A model generated the notes under the pieces. The model did not search any database, was not told where the DNA came from, and saw only the letters and a list, made by a program, of their open reading frames with translations. From Microvelia longipes (taxonomy: Eukaryota > Arthropoda > Insecta > Hemiptera > Veliidae), in assembly GCA_018340805.1 (NCBI GenBank), contig JACMZG010001908.1, positions 14,383,145 to 14,447,144 on the forward strand: a stretch of DNA of 64,000 nt, written 5' to 3'. Both the position numbers and the translations under genes were made by a program. Positions 1-10,445 of the stretch are shown here, one piece after another. The number at the start of each line of letters is the position of its first letter. Positions within the stretch are counted from its first letter, which is position 1.

Positions 1-255
1 GCAGTTAACTCAATTGTCAAGCACTGCTCGTAACTCATTTTGTCTGTATTTTCCAAAGGAAATGCGCATAATCATCCAGTTGTCGTACAAAACTATGCCT
101 CTAAAATTAGAAGTTCGCACTATTATTTGCACTAGTTTAAAGCTTAGTTACTTATCTTTAAGCTTAGTCAGTTATCTTTAAAGGTTTTAGCGCACTTCCT
201 TTGGAAAATACAACCGAAATGAGTTACGAGCAGTGCTTGACAATTGAGTAACTGC
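1..255. repeat. short inverted-repeat element (MITE-like)
   Basis: Bases 1-67 and 190-255 are inverted copies of each other. Both arms contain GCAGTT, CAATTGTCAAGCACTGCTCG, and TTTTCCAAAGGAA, and about 60 of 66 positions match. The 120-bp spacer is AT-rich and non-coding. The left end coincides with the window edge, so the true terminus and any target-site duplication cannot be checked. The CCAAAGGAAATTCGC-type motif in the arms recurs at 435-450, 571-585 and 10873-10884, so it is shared by several repeats in this window. Confidence 0.75.
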
Positions 256-317
256 TTAGGTTCTAAAGCATGAACCGGAACCACGCTATGGGCATGGTTC
301 TTGCATAAGCAAGAAAT

Positions 318-700
318 GGGTTTTTAGCACGGAAACACGAATTCTAAATGAAATTCGCCCGACAGCGGACCACCGCGCCGGAACTATTATTTAGTAGTTG
401 TAAACTTATATAATGTAAGCACGGAAACACGCATCCAAAGGAATTCGCCCGACATGCGGACCACCGCGCCAGAATTATTTTCTAGTTGTAAACTTATATT
501 AGGTAAAAAAACGGTAAAAAATTATTGTCCCTACTAGGATTTGAACCCAGGTACTCTGGGTTTGAGTGCTCGCATCCAAAGGAAATTCGCCCGACATGCG
601 GATCACCGCGCCAGTATTATTTCTAGTTGTAAACTTTATTAAGTAAAAAAAAAACGATAAAAAATTATCAACCCTTCCAGGATGTGAACCCAGGTACTCT
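318..700. repeat. degenerate tandem repeat with tRNA-like B-box motifs
   Basis: Three diverged units carry the core GCGGACCACCGCGCC followed by TAGTTGTAAACTT (roughly 323-410, 420-500 and 570-645). Between units, on the minus strand, lie GGGTTCAAATCC (around 537-551) and GGGTTCACATCC (around 680-691), which resemble a Pol III B box. They are probably fragments of a tRNA-derived SINE family expanded in tandem. No intact A box was found, so promoter activity is not claimed. The short ORF here has no recognisable similarity and is treated as chance. Confidence 0.5.
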
Positions 701-705
701 GGATT

Positions 706-804
706 TGAGTGGTCGTATTGACTCCGCACCACTGGCATTCAACTCAGAGGCCCAAAAAACATTGAAAACGACACCCTACTCGAAATTTAATTTTCAACGA
801 CCGT
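706..804. repeat. left half of an older repeat split by the LTR element
   Basis: The stretch with GTGGTCGTATTGACTCCG and AAAACGACACCCTACTCGAA reappears on the other side of the LTR retrotransposon (10230-10320), and a shortened form repeats again at 10380-10440. The retrotransposon therefore landed inside a pre-existing repeat array. The unit is about 140 bp and non-coding. Confidence 0.7.
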
Positions 805-808
805 AATT
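805..808. repeat. target-site duplication AATT, left copy
   Basis: AATT directly precedes the left LTR end (TATAGC) and is matched by AATT at 10184-10187 directly after the right LTR end (GCTACA). A 4-bp duplication fits Ty3/Gypsy integrases, which make 4-6-bp staggered cuts. Confidence 0.75.
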
Positions 809-2150
809 TATAGCTCAAATGGGAACTATAAGGTTGTAAGGTATGCCCAACTAGTCGGTAACACTAATAGGGCCGTGGTTAAGATTAACCCTTTCCAACC
901 AGACATAAACCAGATCTTGAGAGACGATAATTTTATAGGCGCCACTCCATTTGTGAAAACATCGGTAAGTCTGAACCAGGGAAGAGGTAAGGTAATAAAA
1001 CACAAAAAGGTAAACAATATTTACTAGACGAACAGAGGCCAGACCCTTTGGAAAATGGAGAATCCAAAGTAAGGATGGGTAGGAAAAGAGGAAAAGGTAA
1101 GCACGCCACCAGACACCACAGACTCTAGGAAGGGAAGGCCTTTTTAAGGCCCACAAATATCTTAAAGTGACAGGTAAGGTACTTAACCCTAGTAAGCCAA
1201 TAAAAAGCAAATATGCTTGATAACTTGTGTACTGAGGCATAAATTATGTACAAAACGAAAAAAAGATCTTGCCCAGTACATAAATAAAATATGAAAGCAT
1301 AATGACTTAAACTCTTATATGAGGTGAAATCTAATGAACGTCTATGGCACTATAGCCATAAAAATTAAAAAACTAACTAAGTATTCGAGATACTTGATAT
1401 AAGTATAAACTAAATAAATTATAAATCAACCTAATTATAAACAATCTCAATATTAGGATCCTGGGGCCCCTTACAATAGTATCCTGCAGACAGTCTTCTG
1501 TCTGCCCTAACCATACTACTGGGCTACATAATATATAAAATAAAATAAAAAGAAAAGAAAAATAGATGGCGAATGGGCACCAAACTTCTAGTGCCCACCG
1601 CAAAAGAGGTGGTGATGATGGTGAAGGGTAGAGGAAGGTTTGTTTATGGGAGATATACTACAACCCACAGCAGATCTTATGCTGGGTTTACCCAAAATTT
1701 AACTGGTTGGGTCTAACCTGACAGCAGCACAACAGTCAATAAAGTTAGTGGTCAGTGACCAATGTGACCAGCAGCAACAATGCACTAGGCACTCTCAGCC
1801 AACCAGAACTACAGCAAACCGGAAAACCAAGTAACCTAACTCCTACCACTATGGAGCTAAACATCCACTATTAAATGGTCTGGCAACCTTAATCCAACTA
1901 AGTTGGGGCCGTAATTCACTTAAACTTTGCCTTGAATAAAACTTAGCACATGGCCCAAACTCTGGCCAAACAGAACCTACTCACTGGTTACACCTCCCTT
2001 TTCCTACCAAGGAAAACAGTGCTACAACTTAATCAACAAACAAAAATTAAAACAAGCAAACCTGCAAAAGCGCAATGGCGCCAAAATTCAAACACAAAAT
2101 TATAAAAACTAATTTTAAACAGTTTGAAAATAAACAAAACAATTGCTACA
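809..2150 (-). repeat. 3' LTR (left copy)
   Basis: This 1342-bp copy matches 8831-10183 along its whole length. Ends in plus orientation are TATAGC and GCTACA, an imperfect version of the inverted TG...CA termini of retroviral-type LTRs. Differences from the right copy are mainly missing single bases in this copy, for example in the runs near 842, 856, 1334, 1343 and 1389. The ORFs that cross it are present in both LTRs and show no known domain, so they are considered fortuitous. Confidence 0.93.
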
Positions 2151-2157
2151 AATTAAA

Positions 2158-2166
2158 TCCCTCCTT
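2158..2166 (-). promoter_or_regulatory. polypurine tract next to the 3' LTR
   Basis: Read on the minus strand this is AAGGAGGGA, seven bases before the LTR terminus TGTAGC. A purine run at this position is the usual plus-strand primer site for reverse transcription in LTR elements. Confidence 0.65.
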
Positions 2167-2297
2167 GGGATGAAAAGTCTTACAAAATCATACAAAAAAA
2201 AACTAATCACTAAAAAAACTTAACTTAAAATCTAACACTTCACAAGTCACAATCGGTGAATGAGGAAGAGATGGGTTGAGTCGAAAAGAGTAGGAGG

Positions 2298-3110
2298 CTA
2301 CTCCGGCTCCCGCTTCAGCTCGCTCACGTGCCATCTTCCTATCGGTTTATCTTTCTCGTCTTGAAGCTCGTAGACGAGAGGGGTAATTTTGGCAGAAATT
2401 CTGCAACGCACATATTTCGGGGCTAACTTAGCCGAGAAATCTTTGGACGCGTCAGAAAGGAAGTGAGTTTTCTTCCAGACATAGTCACCAACCTTAAACT
2501 CTTTATGACGACGTCGCAGATTATAGTGGTGAGCGTTTTTCTCGTGGACAAGCCTGAGTTGGTTCTTAACATTTTCCACAACTCTCCTTAGCTTTCCACA
2601 GTACATAGTCGCATCCGGTGCAGTAGGATCAGGAGGTGTCAGAAGAGGATCGTTATTGGAAGGAAGACGTTCACCAGACGGATGAATAGGACGCCCAAAA
2701 GTTAAGTATGAGGGAGAGTAACCGGTCGATTCGTTGACAGCAGAGCGAAGAGCAAATCCTAACTGAGGGAGATGTTTATCCCAGTGTTTATGATTTTCCT
2801 TGATGTAGGCGGATATCATGGCTTAATAGTACGATTGTACCTCTCAGTAGGGTTACTCTGCGCGTGGTAAAGAGGATTGAACAGAATCCGAACGCGGTAG
2901 CTCTCCATCAGGGACTGAAACTCCTTACTCCGGAACTGAGGACCGTTATCTGCTATGAGGTATTGGCACACCAAACATCATAAACACCTCCTCCTCGATG
3001 TATCGGGCAACTGCTTTAGTGTCAGCTTTGCGTAGAGGATGGAGAAGCGCATACTTAGTAAAGCAGTCAACCACGACTAGCAGATAGCAGTTACCTTTAG
3101 AGGACCTCGA
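2298..3110 (-). pseudogene. pol: pol segment: integrase catalytic core and C-terminal domain, frameshifted
   Basis: This is the 3' part of pol, encoding the integrase that inserts the cDNA copy into the host chromosome. Between about 3110 and 2820 the core is readable in changing frames, with breaks near 3108, 2965 and 2820. It includes the second catalytic aspartate in an ADNGPQF motif and the glutamate in a NPTERYNR motif. The last part (2298-2819, 173 residues, one open frame) contains KVGDYVWKK and ends in a region resembling the Gypsy C-terminal module, with GRWHVSELK close to the stop codon. The first catalytic aspartate lies upstream in the neighbouring open segment. All three acidic residues are thus present but not in one frame. 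Each break is one base, so the copy is either newly dead or disrupted by consensus errors. Confidence 0.85.
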
Positions 3111-4240
3111 AACGGACCCATCAGATCAGCACTGATCATCCTCCATGGCGCTCCAGCTTCTCTTTGGGTTCCCATCAAACCAGCAGGCTTCTTGGAATCA
3201 CTTTTAGTGGCAAGGCAGGTGGGACACTTCCGGACATAGTTCGTGATGTCCGTCGCCATGCCAGGCCAATAATAGCGAGCCATGATTCGTCTCTTGGTCT
3301 TGAACGTGCCTAAATGACCAGCCATAGGCGAATCATGGTTCTCAAATATTAGTCTCTTCCTCTGGCTCTTAGGAATAACAATCTTCCACTCTGATTCTTC
3401 TTCAGTCTTCTTCTTCCTCCTCCTATTAGAAAATAAACGATCTCCTTCGACACTCCACAAAGGATAGCTATCGGGGTTAGCCTGAACTTTCTTCATCATC
3501 CCGCGGTACCACTTGTCGATCTCCTCCACTGCGACAGGAACTGGTTGAACATCCACAGCATCCACAGGAGCTCGGGACAACGCGTCAGCAGCGACATTAA
3601 GTTTCCCAGCACGATGGATAACCTCAAAGTCGTACTGCTGGAGACGAAGAACCCAACGGGCTAATCTCCCTTTCGGCTCCTTCAAGGACATAATCCACTT
3701 GAGTGCCATGTGGTCGGTCACAACACTAAACTTCTGACCTTCAAGATATGACCGGAACTTCTCGATGGCCCACAACACAGCTAAAGCCTCAAGCTCAGTC
3801 GCACAATACTTACGCTCGAGCTTGTTGAGAGATCGACTGGCGAAAGCAATCACTCGCTCACCCTCCGGAAACTCTTGCGAAAGTATTGCTCCCAATCCAA
3901 CCTCACTAGCATCTGTTTGCAGAATAAACGGCTTCTCGAAGTCTGGACACGTCAAGACAGGTGCAGAGATTAATTGCTCTTTCAGCAATTTGAACGAAGT
4001 AACACACTCCTCGGACCAATCCCACTGACGTCCTTTCTTTAACAGGGCAGTCAACGGCGCAGTAATACTAGAGAAGTCAGAAACGAATCGTCTATACCAA
4101 GACGCCATCCCAAGAAAACGACGCAACTGCTTCGGAGTCTTCGGCGCTGGGTAATCAACGATCGCGCTGACCTTCTCAGGGTCGACTCTGAGACCATAAT
4201 AGTCGACGACATAGCCCAAATATTTGAGCTGGGGCAGCAA
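3077..4240 (-). pseudogene. pol: pol segment: RNase H and N-terminal integrase
   Basis: An open stretch of 387 residues begins in the RT thumb/connection (QLKYLGYVVD). RNase H follows with the usual acidic set, D110 in QTDAS, E149 in ATELEAL, D176 in VVTDH and D219 in AADALSR; it degrades the RNA strand of the RNA-DNA hybrid. Integrase then starts with an HHCC zinc-binding domain (H302, H309, C339, C342) and the first catalytic aspartate D372 in ISADLMGP. Order and residues match the Ty3/Gypsy pattern. The frame is lost just after D372 by a single-base change near 3108, and it joins the RT segment only across another single-base shift near 4240. Confidence 0.9.
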
Positions 4241-4244
4241 ACTT

Positions 4245-4822
4245 GCACTTTTCCCTGTTGAGGGTCAGACCAGCTTTCTGTAGCCTCGATAAAATTAGCT
4301 TCATGACTCGGACATGGGTAGCAAAGTCAGGGGTACAGATAATAATATCATCAAGGTACACGAAGACGTATATCTCGACGTCAGCACCAAGAACCTTGTC
4401 GATTAACCGTTGCCAAGTGGCAGGGCTATTGTGCAGGCCAAATGGCATACGCCTAAATTGAAATAAGCCACGAGTAGGTACTGTAAAGGCGGTCTTCTCT
4501 CTCGAACGTTCCTCAACTGGAACTTGCCAGTACGCCGACTTGATGTCGAGGGTGGAGATATATTTCGCGTTTCGCAAACGGTCAAGAATGTGGGAAACGT
4601 ACGGGAGAGGATACGCGTCCTTTTAGTCACCGAGTTGACCTTACGGTAATCGACGCAGAACCTATAGGACCCGTCTGACTTAGGCACCATAACCACAGGC
4701 GACCATGGTGAGCTCGAAGGTTCCACAATTCCTTTCTGCAACATGTAGTCCAACTCCTCATTCATCTTCGATTGGACGGCTGGAGAAACGGATAATACCG
4801 TGCTTAATGGGGGCCGCATCAC
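4245..4822 (-). pseudogene. pol: pol segment: reverse transcriptase
   Basis: The RT palm and fingers are spread over two frames. From 4822 to about 4620 the N-terminal fingers are read (EELDYMLQKGIVEPSSSPW, then VPKSDGSYRFCVDYRKVN). After a one-base shift near 4620 the palm follows in another frame, with TLDIKSAYWQ (first catalytic aspartate), MPFGLHNSPATWQ, and the VYLDDIII box holding the YxDD catalytic pair. These are diagnostic Ty3/Gypsy RT motifs. A second shift near 4240 separates it from the connection and RNase H. Catalytic residues are all conserved. Confidence 0.92.
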
Positions 4823-5495
4823 CGGTATCGATGGTGTGCTCCACTAAGTTGGTACAACCAATCTCTACTTCCATCTTCTCGAAGAAGCTATCAATGACTT
4901 TCTGAAGTTCCTCCCTCTCTTCAGGTTTCAAATTATCTTGAGACACGAGGACCTCAGAAAGATGGACTTTATTGGAAAAGGTGAACTTATGATGCTGGAG
5001 ATCCGGAACGATTCCCATAGTCTTCCAAAAGTCAAGTCCAAGGATCAACGGGGTGGAGATCTCTGGAACGACTAAAGTGGAAATGACCTTTAGCTTACCA
5101 TCTAACACCATAGGAACGTCAACTTGACCTAAAATTTTGCAACTATGGCCGTCAGCTACAGTGCATTTGAAGCCTACATTCTTCTCTAACCTAAACCCTA
5201 GATTCTGTAAAACTTCCCAACCCTTCTGGCCGACAATAGTCTTACTAGCCCCTGAGTCTAGTAAACCCAGCATGGGGCAACCCAAAATGGAAACTTCCAC
5301 GTAAGGACGAGGATCTCCATGAGAGGAAGTAATTAATCCGCTCACGCGTTGTTCGTCGAAAAATGAATGCACTACTTCCACCCATTTCGATTGCTCCTCT
5401 TTTTGGGACTCTATCGGTAACTTAGGAAAGCAAGGTAGTCCCTTCCGCCTTGACTTCCTTAATCTTTTCCCGAATTTGAAGGAACAGATGGACAC
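4758..5495 (-). pseudogene. pol: pol segment: retroviral-type aspartic protease
   Basis: A frame of 245 residues overlaps the end of gag by about 37 bases in the -1 frame. The protease that processes Gag and Pol is recognised by LLDSGASKTIVG (catalytic D80-S81-G82) and by a downstream ILGLDFW motif near residue 170, both typical for retroviral-type pepsins. The N-terminus is basic (RLRKSRRKG) and would be reached by frameshifting out of gag rather than by its own start codon. The open frame ends at the start of the RT region, where a one-base shift near 4790 is needed to continue. Confidence 0.85.
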
Positions 5496-7321
5496 CTAGA
5501 ACACGAAGGTCTTGAAAAATCACGATTCCCACAGTTGCCACAGAACCCTAATGTAGGACATCTGGAGTAGATATGACCTTCGACCCCACAATTAAAGCAC
5601 TTCCGGGATCGAGGTAGATCTCTGCTTCGACTGTACGTATGACCCTTCCTCTGAAATCTAGTAGTCAGGCTCTTAGCAACTTGTTCTGGAACAGACTTTA
5701 CAGAAACCTCACCAATACGAGATGGACTCGGTTTAGATGTACTAGCACCCGTGTAAGCTAGACTGGGCTCAAGCATAGTCTTCTTCGGTGGCGGTGGAGG
5801 CTTAAACTTGTCCATATGCGTTTTATCTCCCTGAATGCGACGCCCTAATCTGATAAAATCAGAAACGTTGGTAACATTGTATTGCCGCAAGCGGTCGTAA
5901 AAATAGGGTAGGACATTCCGGTACAAGATCTGCAGTTGCTGCTCTTCGGTAAGGCGAAGCCTGGAAAAGTAAGTCTTCATCACGGCGATGTAGTCTCCGA
6001 ATTTTTCTTCTTGACCCTGGGTTCGGCTTAACATCTCTGCCTGCAGTTCAACAGCATAATCTTCATCTTCATATTCCTCACGGAGAAGATAAACAAGTTC
6101 TGCCCATGATGAGATGTCTTTATACACCGACTTAAACCATCTCAAAGCCGGACCAGTAAACAAATCAAACGCTCCTGTCCATAAATCATGTTCCGTGGCG
6201 TTTCTTGCCCTTCGGTAAACTTCAATGTCCTCTAGAAAGGAGTGTAATGACTTGCCACTGCCGTCACCCGAAAACGTAATACCCCATTTGCATGTAGGAA
6301 TTACTTTTCTACCAATGCTGCTACTAGGTCGGTTGCTAAAAGCCATCGCACGAATAAAGTCTGCTAAAGAGACATCTTCTAAGCCTAAATGTTCTCCTGG
6401 TACTCTTGGTGGTTGGTCGTAAGGTACTTCGGATGGCGGTATCAGAGGTACGGATGGTTGAGGTCCAAAGGGCATCTGAGGTACTCTTGGAGGTTGGTCG
6501 TAGGGTACTCCGGATGGTGGTATCAGAGGTACGTACGGTTGAGGTCCAAAGGGCACCTGAGGTACTCTTGACTGAAATTCACGAAGTCCTGGAAGAGTAA
6601 CATTAGGCTGAGAGAGGAGTCCAGTCGATGGCTGAAAATGCTGAGTACTAAATATAGGTTGAGGCACACTTCCAGGCTGACAAGGTTGCGTAGCAACCCT
6701 AGTTACACTAGGTTGGACAATATGAGTGGTGATAGATGTGCTTTCAACGGTACTAGTGGGACTAAATGTGACTAAAGGAGTTATCCCCTCATCTTTCTTT
6801 TCCTCAGTACTCTTTGAAGGAGTAACATTGCCCGCAATATCAGTCTCAGCAGTATTAGTTGCCTCTGAAGACTTGGAAATCTCTTCAGGTTTACAGACCT
6901 TATCATCAACTTCAGGTGGTAACTTACTGTCAAATTCCATTCTTAAGTTCATAAGTCTTTCGGTAAGCTGTCCTCTCTCTAACAACAGATTTGAGTGTTC
7001 TGGGATATGACATCGATTCAATCTAGATGTCATATGAATAAACATTGTTCGGATCTTTTTAAATTGGTTGTCACCACGTGTTCCAGTAAACTCAGCTATT
7101 TTTGCCTCAAGCTTAGGTAATTTTCCGGCAATAATAGTAAGTTCCTCTCCGGGATCTCTTTTCTTAATAGGAGAGATAGGAACCGTAGTAGCGGTCTCTT
7201 TCTCCATTCTGAGTAGGGTACGAAATGCCTTACGCCTCGCATCCTGAGTCGTAAACCCAGTACACCCACGTATCTCTAACTCATACTCAAGCTCATCTTC
7301 TTCTAAACGATCAACATCCAT
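5459..7321 (-). CDS. gag: Gag polyprotein of the Ty3/Gypsy element
   Basis: An intact frame of 620 residues starts at an ATG giving MDVDRLEEDELEYELEIRG, an opening of the kind seen in arthropod Gypsy Gags. Residues about 1-130 are acidic and helical; about 150-240 are rich in Ser, Thr and Pro. Around residues 240-320 a proline-rich segment (VPLIPPS, VPYDQPPRVP) is present twice in tandem. Residues about 330-470 resemble a retroviral-type capsid (WTGAFDLFTGPALRWFKSVY, then a glutamate-rich helix). A CCHC zinc knuckle, CFNCGVEGHIYSRC, starts at 575 and is followed by a second, imperfect Cys-rich motif. Gag packages the element RNA and forms the particle. Unlike pol, it has no frame breaks. Confidence 0.92.
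   Translation of the reverse strand: MDVDRLEEDELEYELEIRGCTGFTTQDARRKAFRTLLRMEKETATTVPISPIKKRDPGEELTIIAGKLPKLEAKIAEFTGTRGDNQFKKIRTMFIHMTSRLNRCHIPEHSNLLLERGQLTERLMNLRMEFDSKLPPEVDDKVCKPEEISKSSEATNTAETDIAGNVTPSKSTEEKKDEGITPLVTFSPTSTVESTSITTHIVQPSVTRVATQPCQPGSVPQPIFSTQHFQPSTGLLSQPNVTLPGLREFQSRVPQVPFGPQPYVPLIPPSGVPYDQPPRVPQMPFGPQPSVPLIPPSEVPYDQPPRVPGEHLGLEDVSLADFIRAMAFSNRPSSSIGRKVIPTCKWGITFSGDGSGKSLHSFLEDIEVYRRARNATEHDLWTGAFDLFTGPALRWFKSVYKDISSWAELVYLLREEYEDEDYAVELQAEMLSRTQGQEEKFGDYIAVMKTYFSRLRLTEEQQLQILYRNVLPYFYDRLRQYNVTNVSDFIRLGRRIQGDKTHMDKFKPPPPPKKTMLEPSLAYTGASTSKPSPSRIGEVSVKSVPEQVAKSLTTRFQRKGHTYSRSRDLPRSRKCFNCGVEGHIYSRCPTLGFCGNCGNRDFSRPSCSRCPSVPSNSGKD
5465..5471 (-). promoter_or_regulatory. candidate -1 ribosomal frameshift heptamer
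   Basis: On the minus strand the sequence is G GGA AAA in the gag frame, a canonical X XXY YYZ slippery site, three bases before the gag stop TAA at 5459-5461. A -1 slip here moves exactly into the protease frame. Spacing, phase and frame all agree with the gag-to-pol arrangement. A downstream stimulatory RNA structure was not modelled. Confidence 0.75.
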
Positions 7322-8830
7322 TGCTGAAGACCAAAGTAAAAATAATCAAACTAAAATAATAACTATAATGACACCCAAAAAAACTAAAAGTGGCAGGAAA
7401 AATAATCAAGTCTGTATAAAAGTGTTCTTTACAATAAAATAATGTCCATACAATAATAAAACCATAAAAAATTATTTTGTAACCAATATGATGATATGAC
7501 CCAGATCACAAGAATTTACCTTAAAAATTAAAATTATACTAAACCCCCAACGGCTAAGTGCATTGCAGATTAGTATCATATGAATATAGGAGTAGAAATT
7601 AATATACACTGCAATTAATAAATTTAATACAAAATAAAACGACTTACAACAGGAAATAATCTTATACGTACAATTGATCACGTATTCGACAATAATACAG
7701 TAAATAAAACAAATAATAAACTGTAAATTAAAAGGTTTTAAGAAACCTAAATACTTATGAAATATGTTAAATGGACAAAATATTATCCCAAATTTCATGA
7801 AAAACTTTCTCCCTTGAAATATGAAAGTCTTTACCATGTGTAGTAATATAAACAAAAAGTTTATTAAAACAGTTGTCCTCAAAATCAATTTTTCTTAGAG
7901 CAAGAATAATAATTAAATGAAAAAATAATGTCATAAATTAAAATGTTGGTTATATGCAAGTAGCACCGCCTCCCCTGTCCTAATATTAAATCTAAGTACT
8001 CATTCACACCACACAAACACACCTTAAAATTAAATTTCCCCCAGTTAAAACTAAAAATAATACCTAAGTCCTTAAAATTAAGAGTAAACTGGGACCCGAA
8101 AAATATAAAAGTGCCAGCAGAAAAAGTAAAATCATAAATAAAAATGTCTAACACAATGATGAAAATCAAATCCTCAAAAATTGAGTAAAGAAAAATATCG
8201 CCAAGTCCTTCTCTACAGGGGGTTCTAAAAATGTTAACAAGTCTACGTTTAGACACAACGTTCAAATCAATCTCTCTTGAAGGTTGGTTACACTGCGTAG
8301 GCAAAGAATTTTGACCGGCTGAGTCCCCCACTCTTGCTCTTATCAAACAGCATGTCAGAAAAATCACCAAAACAAACGTCTTTTGACTTTTTATTTTAAA
8401 TTCCAAGTTAAATAATGGAAAATTAATAAAAATAATCCTTCCTTCACCAAGTATAATGATTGAAAATATTGGGTATCGTATAGTAATACAAGAAGTGACC
8501 GAGAAAATACGTAAAAGTGAATGATAATAAAGTGATAGTGATATTGTTTTTGATAAATGCAGGTAAATAAATATTTGTAAAATAAATTTTAAATTATTGG
8601 TTCTTAAATTAGATAAATTATATGATAATAAATATTTGCTAAAAGTATTAAGCTTGAAAATAAATGTATATAGCCGCAATTCACTTTCACCAGCGTTATC
8701 ACTTTGTAGTACGTACGATGCTCAAAATCAACCCTATTTTCATCCACTGAATTTTGCTCAACAACGAATATCTGGTTAAAAATGAAGCAATAATCAAATA
8801 CGACTCCACGTTCGGGGCGCAAATCTATTA
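7322..8830 (-). other. 5' leader of the LTR element, no coding function seen
   Basis: About 1.5 kb lies between the 5' LTR and the gag start. It is AT-rich and contains only low-complexity open frames (for example on the minus strand at 7885-8679) without recognisable motifs. An untranslated leader of this size is unusually long for a Gypsy element and could hold packaging signals or an unrelated insertion. Confidence 0.6.
8801..8820 (-). promoter_or_regulatory. candidate tRNA primer-binding site
   Basis: Ten bases inside the 5' LTR, the minus strand reads GCGCCCCGAACGTGGAGTCG. This resembles the complement of a tRNA-Lys 3' end (GCGCCC, then AACGTGG), with a two-base interruption, and lacks the usual TGG start. 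Position is right; primer identity is uncertain. Confidence 0.45.
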
Positions 8831-10183
8831 TATAGCCCAAATGGGAACTATAAGGTTGTAAGGTTATGCCCAACTCAGTCGGTAACACTAATAGGGCCGT
8901 GGTTAAGATTAACCATTTCCAACCAGACATAAACCAGATCTTGAGAGACGATAATTTTATAGGCGCCACTCCATTTGTGAAAACATCGGTAAGTCTGAAC
9001 CAGGGAAGAGGTAAGGTAATAAAACACAAAGAGGTAAACAATATTTACTAGACGAACAGAGGCCAGACCCTTTGGAAAATGGAGAATCCAAAGTAAGGAT
9101 GGGTAGGAAAAGAGGAAAAGGTAAGCACGCCACCAGACACCACAGACTCTAGGAAGGGAAGGCCTTTTTAAGGCCCACAAATATCTTAAAGTGACAGGTA
9201 AGGTACTTAACCCTAGTAAGCCAATAAAAAGCAAATATGCTTGATAACTTGTGTACTGAGGCATAAATTATGTACAAAACGAAAAAAAGATCTTGCCCAG
9301 TACATAAATAAACTTATGAAAGCATAATGACTTAAACTCTTTATATGAGGTGAAATCTAATTGAACGTCTATAGGCACTATAGCCATAAAAATTAAAAGA
9401 ACTAAACTAAGTATTCGAGATTACTTGATATGTAAGTATAAACTAAATAAATTATAAATCAACCTAATTATAAACAATCTCAATATTAGGATCCTGGGGC
9501 CCCTTACAATAGTATCCTGCAGACAGTCTTCTGTCTGCCCTAACCATACTACTGGGCTTACATAATATATAAATAAAATAAAAAGAAAAGAAAAATAGAT
9601 GGCGAATGGGCACCAAACTTCTAGTGCCCACCGCAAAAGAGGTGGTGATGATGGTGAAGGGTAGAGGAAGGTTTGTTTATGGGAGATATACTACAACCCA
9701 CAGCAGATCTTATGCTGGGTTTACCCAAAATTTAACTGGTTGGGTCTAACCTGACAGCAGCACAACAGTCAATAAAGTTAGTGGTCAGTGACCAATGTGA
9801 CCAGCAGCAACAATGCACTAGGCACTCTCAGCCAACCAGAACTACAGCAAACCGGAAAACCAAGTAACCTAACTCCTACCACTATGGAGCTAAACATCCA
9901 CTATTAAATGGTCTGGCAACCTTAATCCAACTAAGTTGGGGCCGTAATTCACTTAAACTTTGCCTTAAATAAAACTTAGCACATGGCCCAAACTCTGGCC
10001 AAACAGAACCTACTCACTGGTTACACCTCCCTTTTCCTACCAAGGAAAACAGTGCTACCAACTTAATCAACAAAACAAAAATTAAAACAAGCAAACCTGC
10101 AAAAGCGCAATGGCGCCAAAATTCAAACACAAAATATAAAAACTAATTTAAACAGTTTGAATAATAACAAAACAATTGCTACA
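8831..10183 (-). repeat. 5' LTR (right copy)
   Basis: This 1353-bp copy matches the left LTR, with ends TATAGC and GCTACA. It would contain the promoter for the minus-strand element transcript; no core promoter motif was singled out with confidence. It reads as the more complete copy, because most length differences are bases missing from the left LTR. Confidence 0.93.
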
Positions 10184-10187
10184 AATT
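10184..10187. repeat. target-site duplication AATT, right copy
   Basis: AATT follows the terminal GCTACA of the right LTR and pairs with 805-808. Confidence 0.75.
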
Positions 10188-10221
10188 TTGGTTTTCTATT
10201 ATTTTTGTGGTTTTTCGACTT

Positions 10222-10445
10222 TTTGGTCACTTAGAGTGGTCGTATCGACTTCGGACCGGTTTCATTCGATTCAGCGCCCAAAATTACATAGAAAACGACA
10301 CCCTACTCGAAAATTATTTTTTATCGACCTAAATTTGGTTTTTGGTAATTTACAATGGTTTTTTCGATTTTTAGGTCACTTAGTGGTCGTATCGACTTCG
10401 GACCGGTTTCATTCGATTCAACGTCTCAAAAAACATAAATATTTA
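10222..10445. repeat. tandem pair of ~140-bp repeat units
   Basis: Two successive units share GTGGTCGTATCGACTTCGGA and CCGGTTTCATTCGATTCA (near 10233 and 10384). The same sequence in diverged form lies at 706-804, on the other side of the LTR element. The overlapping open frame is an accident of the repeat. Confidence 0.65.

Larger units (their letters stand above)
809..10183 (-). mobile_element. full-length Ty3/Gypsy LTR retrotransposon
   Basis: A 9375-bp element reads on the minus strand: 5' LTR 8831-10183, leader 7322-8830, gag 5459-7321, pol about 2298-5495, 3' LTR 809-2150. The domain order protease, reverse transcriptase, RNase H, integrase places it in Ty3/Gypsy rather than Copia; gag has a CCHC zinc knuckle. 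There is no room for env between integrase (ends 2298) and the 3' LTR. LTR copies are nearly identical, indicating recent insertion, and are flanked by AATT repeats. Gag is open, while pol carries at least five single-base frame breaks. Because the two LTRs also differ mostly by single-base gaps rather than substitutions, some breaks may be assembly errors. The clade within Ty3/Gypsy is not assigned. Confidence 0.95.

Noticed and set aside
7472..8679. env or accessory gene of the LTR element
   Set aside because: The frames lie upstream of gag, are low complexity, and have no signal peptide, furin site or fusion motif. Env would be expected after integrase, where there is no room.
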